This document shows, one piece after another, positions 45,021 to 45,603 of a stretch of 45,603 nucleotides of DNA (positions within the stretch are counted from its first letter, which is position 1; each line of letters opens with the position of its first letter). The notes beneath the pieces were generated by a model. That model was not told the DNA's origin and ran no database searches. It worked only from the letters and a program-made list of their open reading frames with translations. The stretch lies in IMG/VR virus record IMGVR_UViG_3300049484_000302, positions 1 through 45,603 of that record. The stretch is one strand, 5' to 3'. Both the position numbers and the translations under genes were made by a program. The DNA is from a virus.

Positions 45021-45064
45021 AAGTGCACGGAAAGTTGACCGGCGCCCACGAGCCTGCGTAGGCT
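45021..45064 (+). promoter_or_regulatory. Promoter, TGCAC-box class
   Basis: AAGTGCACGGAAAGT (45021-45035) identical to 6482-6468; -35 TTGACC (45035-45040), 18 bases, -10 TAGGCT (45059-45064). The 15-mer to -10 gap is 23 bases at both sites. The next start codon is 82 bases on, so this transcript has a leader. Confidence 0.65.
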
Positions 45065-45145
45065 CCGGATTACCGCATAGCGAGTACCAGCGATCATCGG
45101 AGCCGCTGGGCGCTTCCTGCGAGCGGTGCAGGGGTGCGTCCACAA

Positions 45146-45603
45146 ATGGCACGAACGGTCGGCAAAGCGTTTCAGATCTCCAAGAAGGCGGTCAAGAACT
45201 ACGGCTACGCGCGGCCGGGAATGACGCCGAACTCGCCGCCGCCGGTGACTGCCATTGCGGCCGTCAACGGCCGAGGAGCGTACGCGAAGCGCTCCGCGCG
45301 CGCCGCGATGCAAGGGCTCTCGACGAGCGCCCGCGCATCACACGCGCGCAACCTCACCCAGGCACAGCGTCAAGCCTTTGCCCGGCGCATGCGCCAGGCC
45401 AAGGCAACGAAGCATCGCTCGAACACAGACACGAGTTTCCCGAGATCCAGTCGCTACAGCATGGTGCGACCGGCTGGCTCGGGACGGACTCCGGCGCGTC
45501 CGCGCCCGGCGTCAGCAGCAACCGGAGGAAGAAGCATGAGACCGAACGTCACGGCTGCGCAGCGTCGAGCTGCGCTGGCCAACCTGAAGAAGGCGCGCGC
45601 CGC
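45146..45603 (+). CDS. Very basic protein, cut by right edge
   Basis: 152 codons and open at the edge. ATG at 45146; an in-frame GTG at 45134 is possible. Arg, Lys, Ala and Ser dominate (AFQISKKAVKNYGYARPG, ARRMRQAKATKHR, AAQRRAALANLKKARA), with no hydrophobic segment. Likely binds nucleic acid, for example as a DNA-condensing particle protein. The tail TAAQRRAALANLKKAR looks like the start of a helix-forming basic repeat. First gene after a terminator and a TGCAC-class promoter. Confidence 0.6.
   Translation, partial: MARTVGKAFQISKKAVKNYGYARPGMTPNSPPPVTAIAAVNGRGAYAKRSARAAMQGLSTSARASHARNLTQAQRQAFARRMRQAKATKHRSNTDTSFPRSSRYSMVRPAGSGRTPARPRPASAATGGRSMRPNVTAAQRRAALANLKKARA

Noticed and set aside
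1-45603. The two ends might join to make a complete circular element
   Set aside because: Joining them would continue the left-edge lysin antisense through the right-edge basic-protein gene. No shared terminal repeat was seen. The window is more likely an internal slice.

Overview
This is a GC-rich, densely packed window of about 45.6 kb. It holds some 76 protein genes, nearly all small, joined by ATGA, GTGA or TGATG overlaps. I recognised no tRNA or rRNA genes and no gene-free stretch over about 300 bases. Gene content (replicative helicase, helicase loader, sliding clamp, YqaJ exonuclease plus RecT, Dam-type methylase, several cell-wall lytic enzymes, a holin-like protein) points to a bacterial virus or a virus-derived element. 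Both ends are open: a CHAP-like lysin gene runs off the left edge and a basic-protein gene runs off the right edge, so this is a slice of something larger. A cysteine-rich lipoprotein and the high GC hint at a myxobacterial-type (Myxococcota) host; that is only inference.

Layout. 1-7.1 kb (minus strand): lysis and likely particle genes, namely a CHAP-like lysin, an M23-like beta-barrel protein, an HExxH metallopeptidase, a holin-like protein, a spanin-like coiled coil, a soluble beta-rich 276-residue coat candidate and a lytic transglycosylase. Three small genes at 2.16-3.25 kb look broken by short repeats or an in-frame stop. 7.1-16.15 kb (minus): zinc-ribbon proteins, an adenine methylase, a winged-helix protein, an SNF2 helicase, a very acidic protein and a tail-anchored alpha/beta-hydrolase-like protein, interrupted by one plus-strand HNH gene. 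16.2-18.3 kb (plus): DNA polymerase sliding clamp and small proteins. 18.4-20.2 kb (minus): a six-gene operon, four of the six with clear cysteine clusters. 20.3-33.5 kb (plus): YqaJ-RecT recombination pair, a ribbon-helix-helix regulator, an initiator-like gene carrying seven iterons on a 15-bp period, a DnaC-like loader, DnaB helicase, two lipoproteins flanking a papain-like protease, a RuvC-like fold, coiled-coil proteins and an FmdB zinc ribbon. 33.5-34.4 kb (minus): a lone PP-loop (PAPS-reductase-like) gene. 34.6-45.6 kb (plus): a transglutaminase-like protein, then about a dozen small proteins, most with a C-terminal membrane helix and basic tail, several starting MSY, several carrying a GLG motif, one with a peptidoglycan-binding domain.

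How it may work together. The replication block resembles lambda O/P organisation: initiator gene with the origin inside it, then loader, then helicase, with a clamp and a recombination pair nearby. Two promoter families can be read by eye. One has tandem GCTGYCA boxes with a 9-bp period over or next to the -35 and sits in front of replication, regulator and metabolic genes. The other has a TGCAC box exactly 30 bp upstream of a TA-type -10 and sits mostly in front of lysis and structural operons. In many promoters the -10 lies only 7-12 bases before the start codon, which suggests leaderless mRNAs.

No terminase, portal, tail or packaging ATPase is visible. Together with many small membrane-anchored proteins, a PG-binding membrane protein, lytic enzymes and one coat-like soluble protein, this makes a tailless, membrane-containing virus (or a plasmid derived from one) my leading hypothesis. 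It is unproven.
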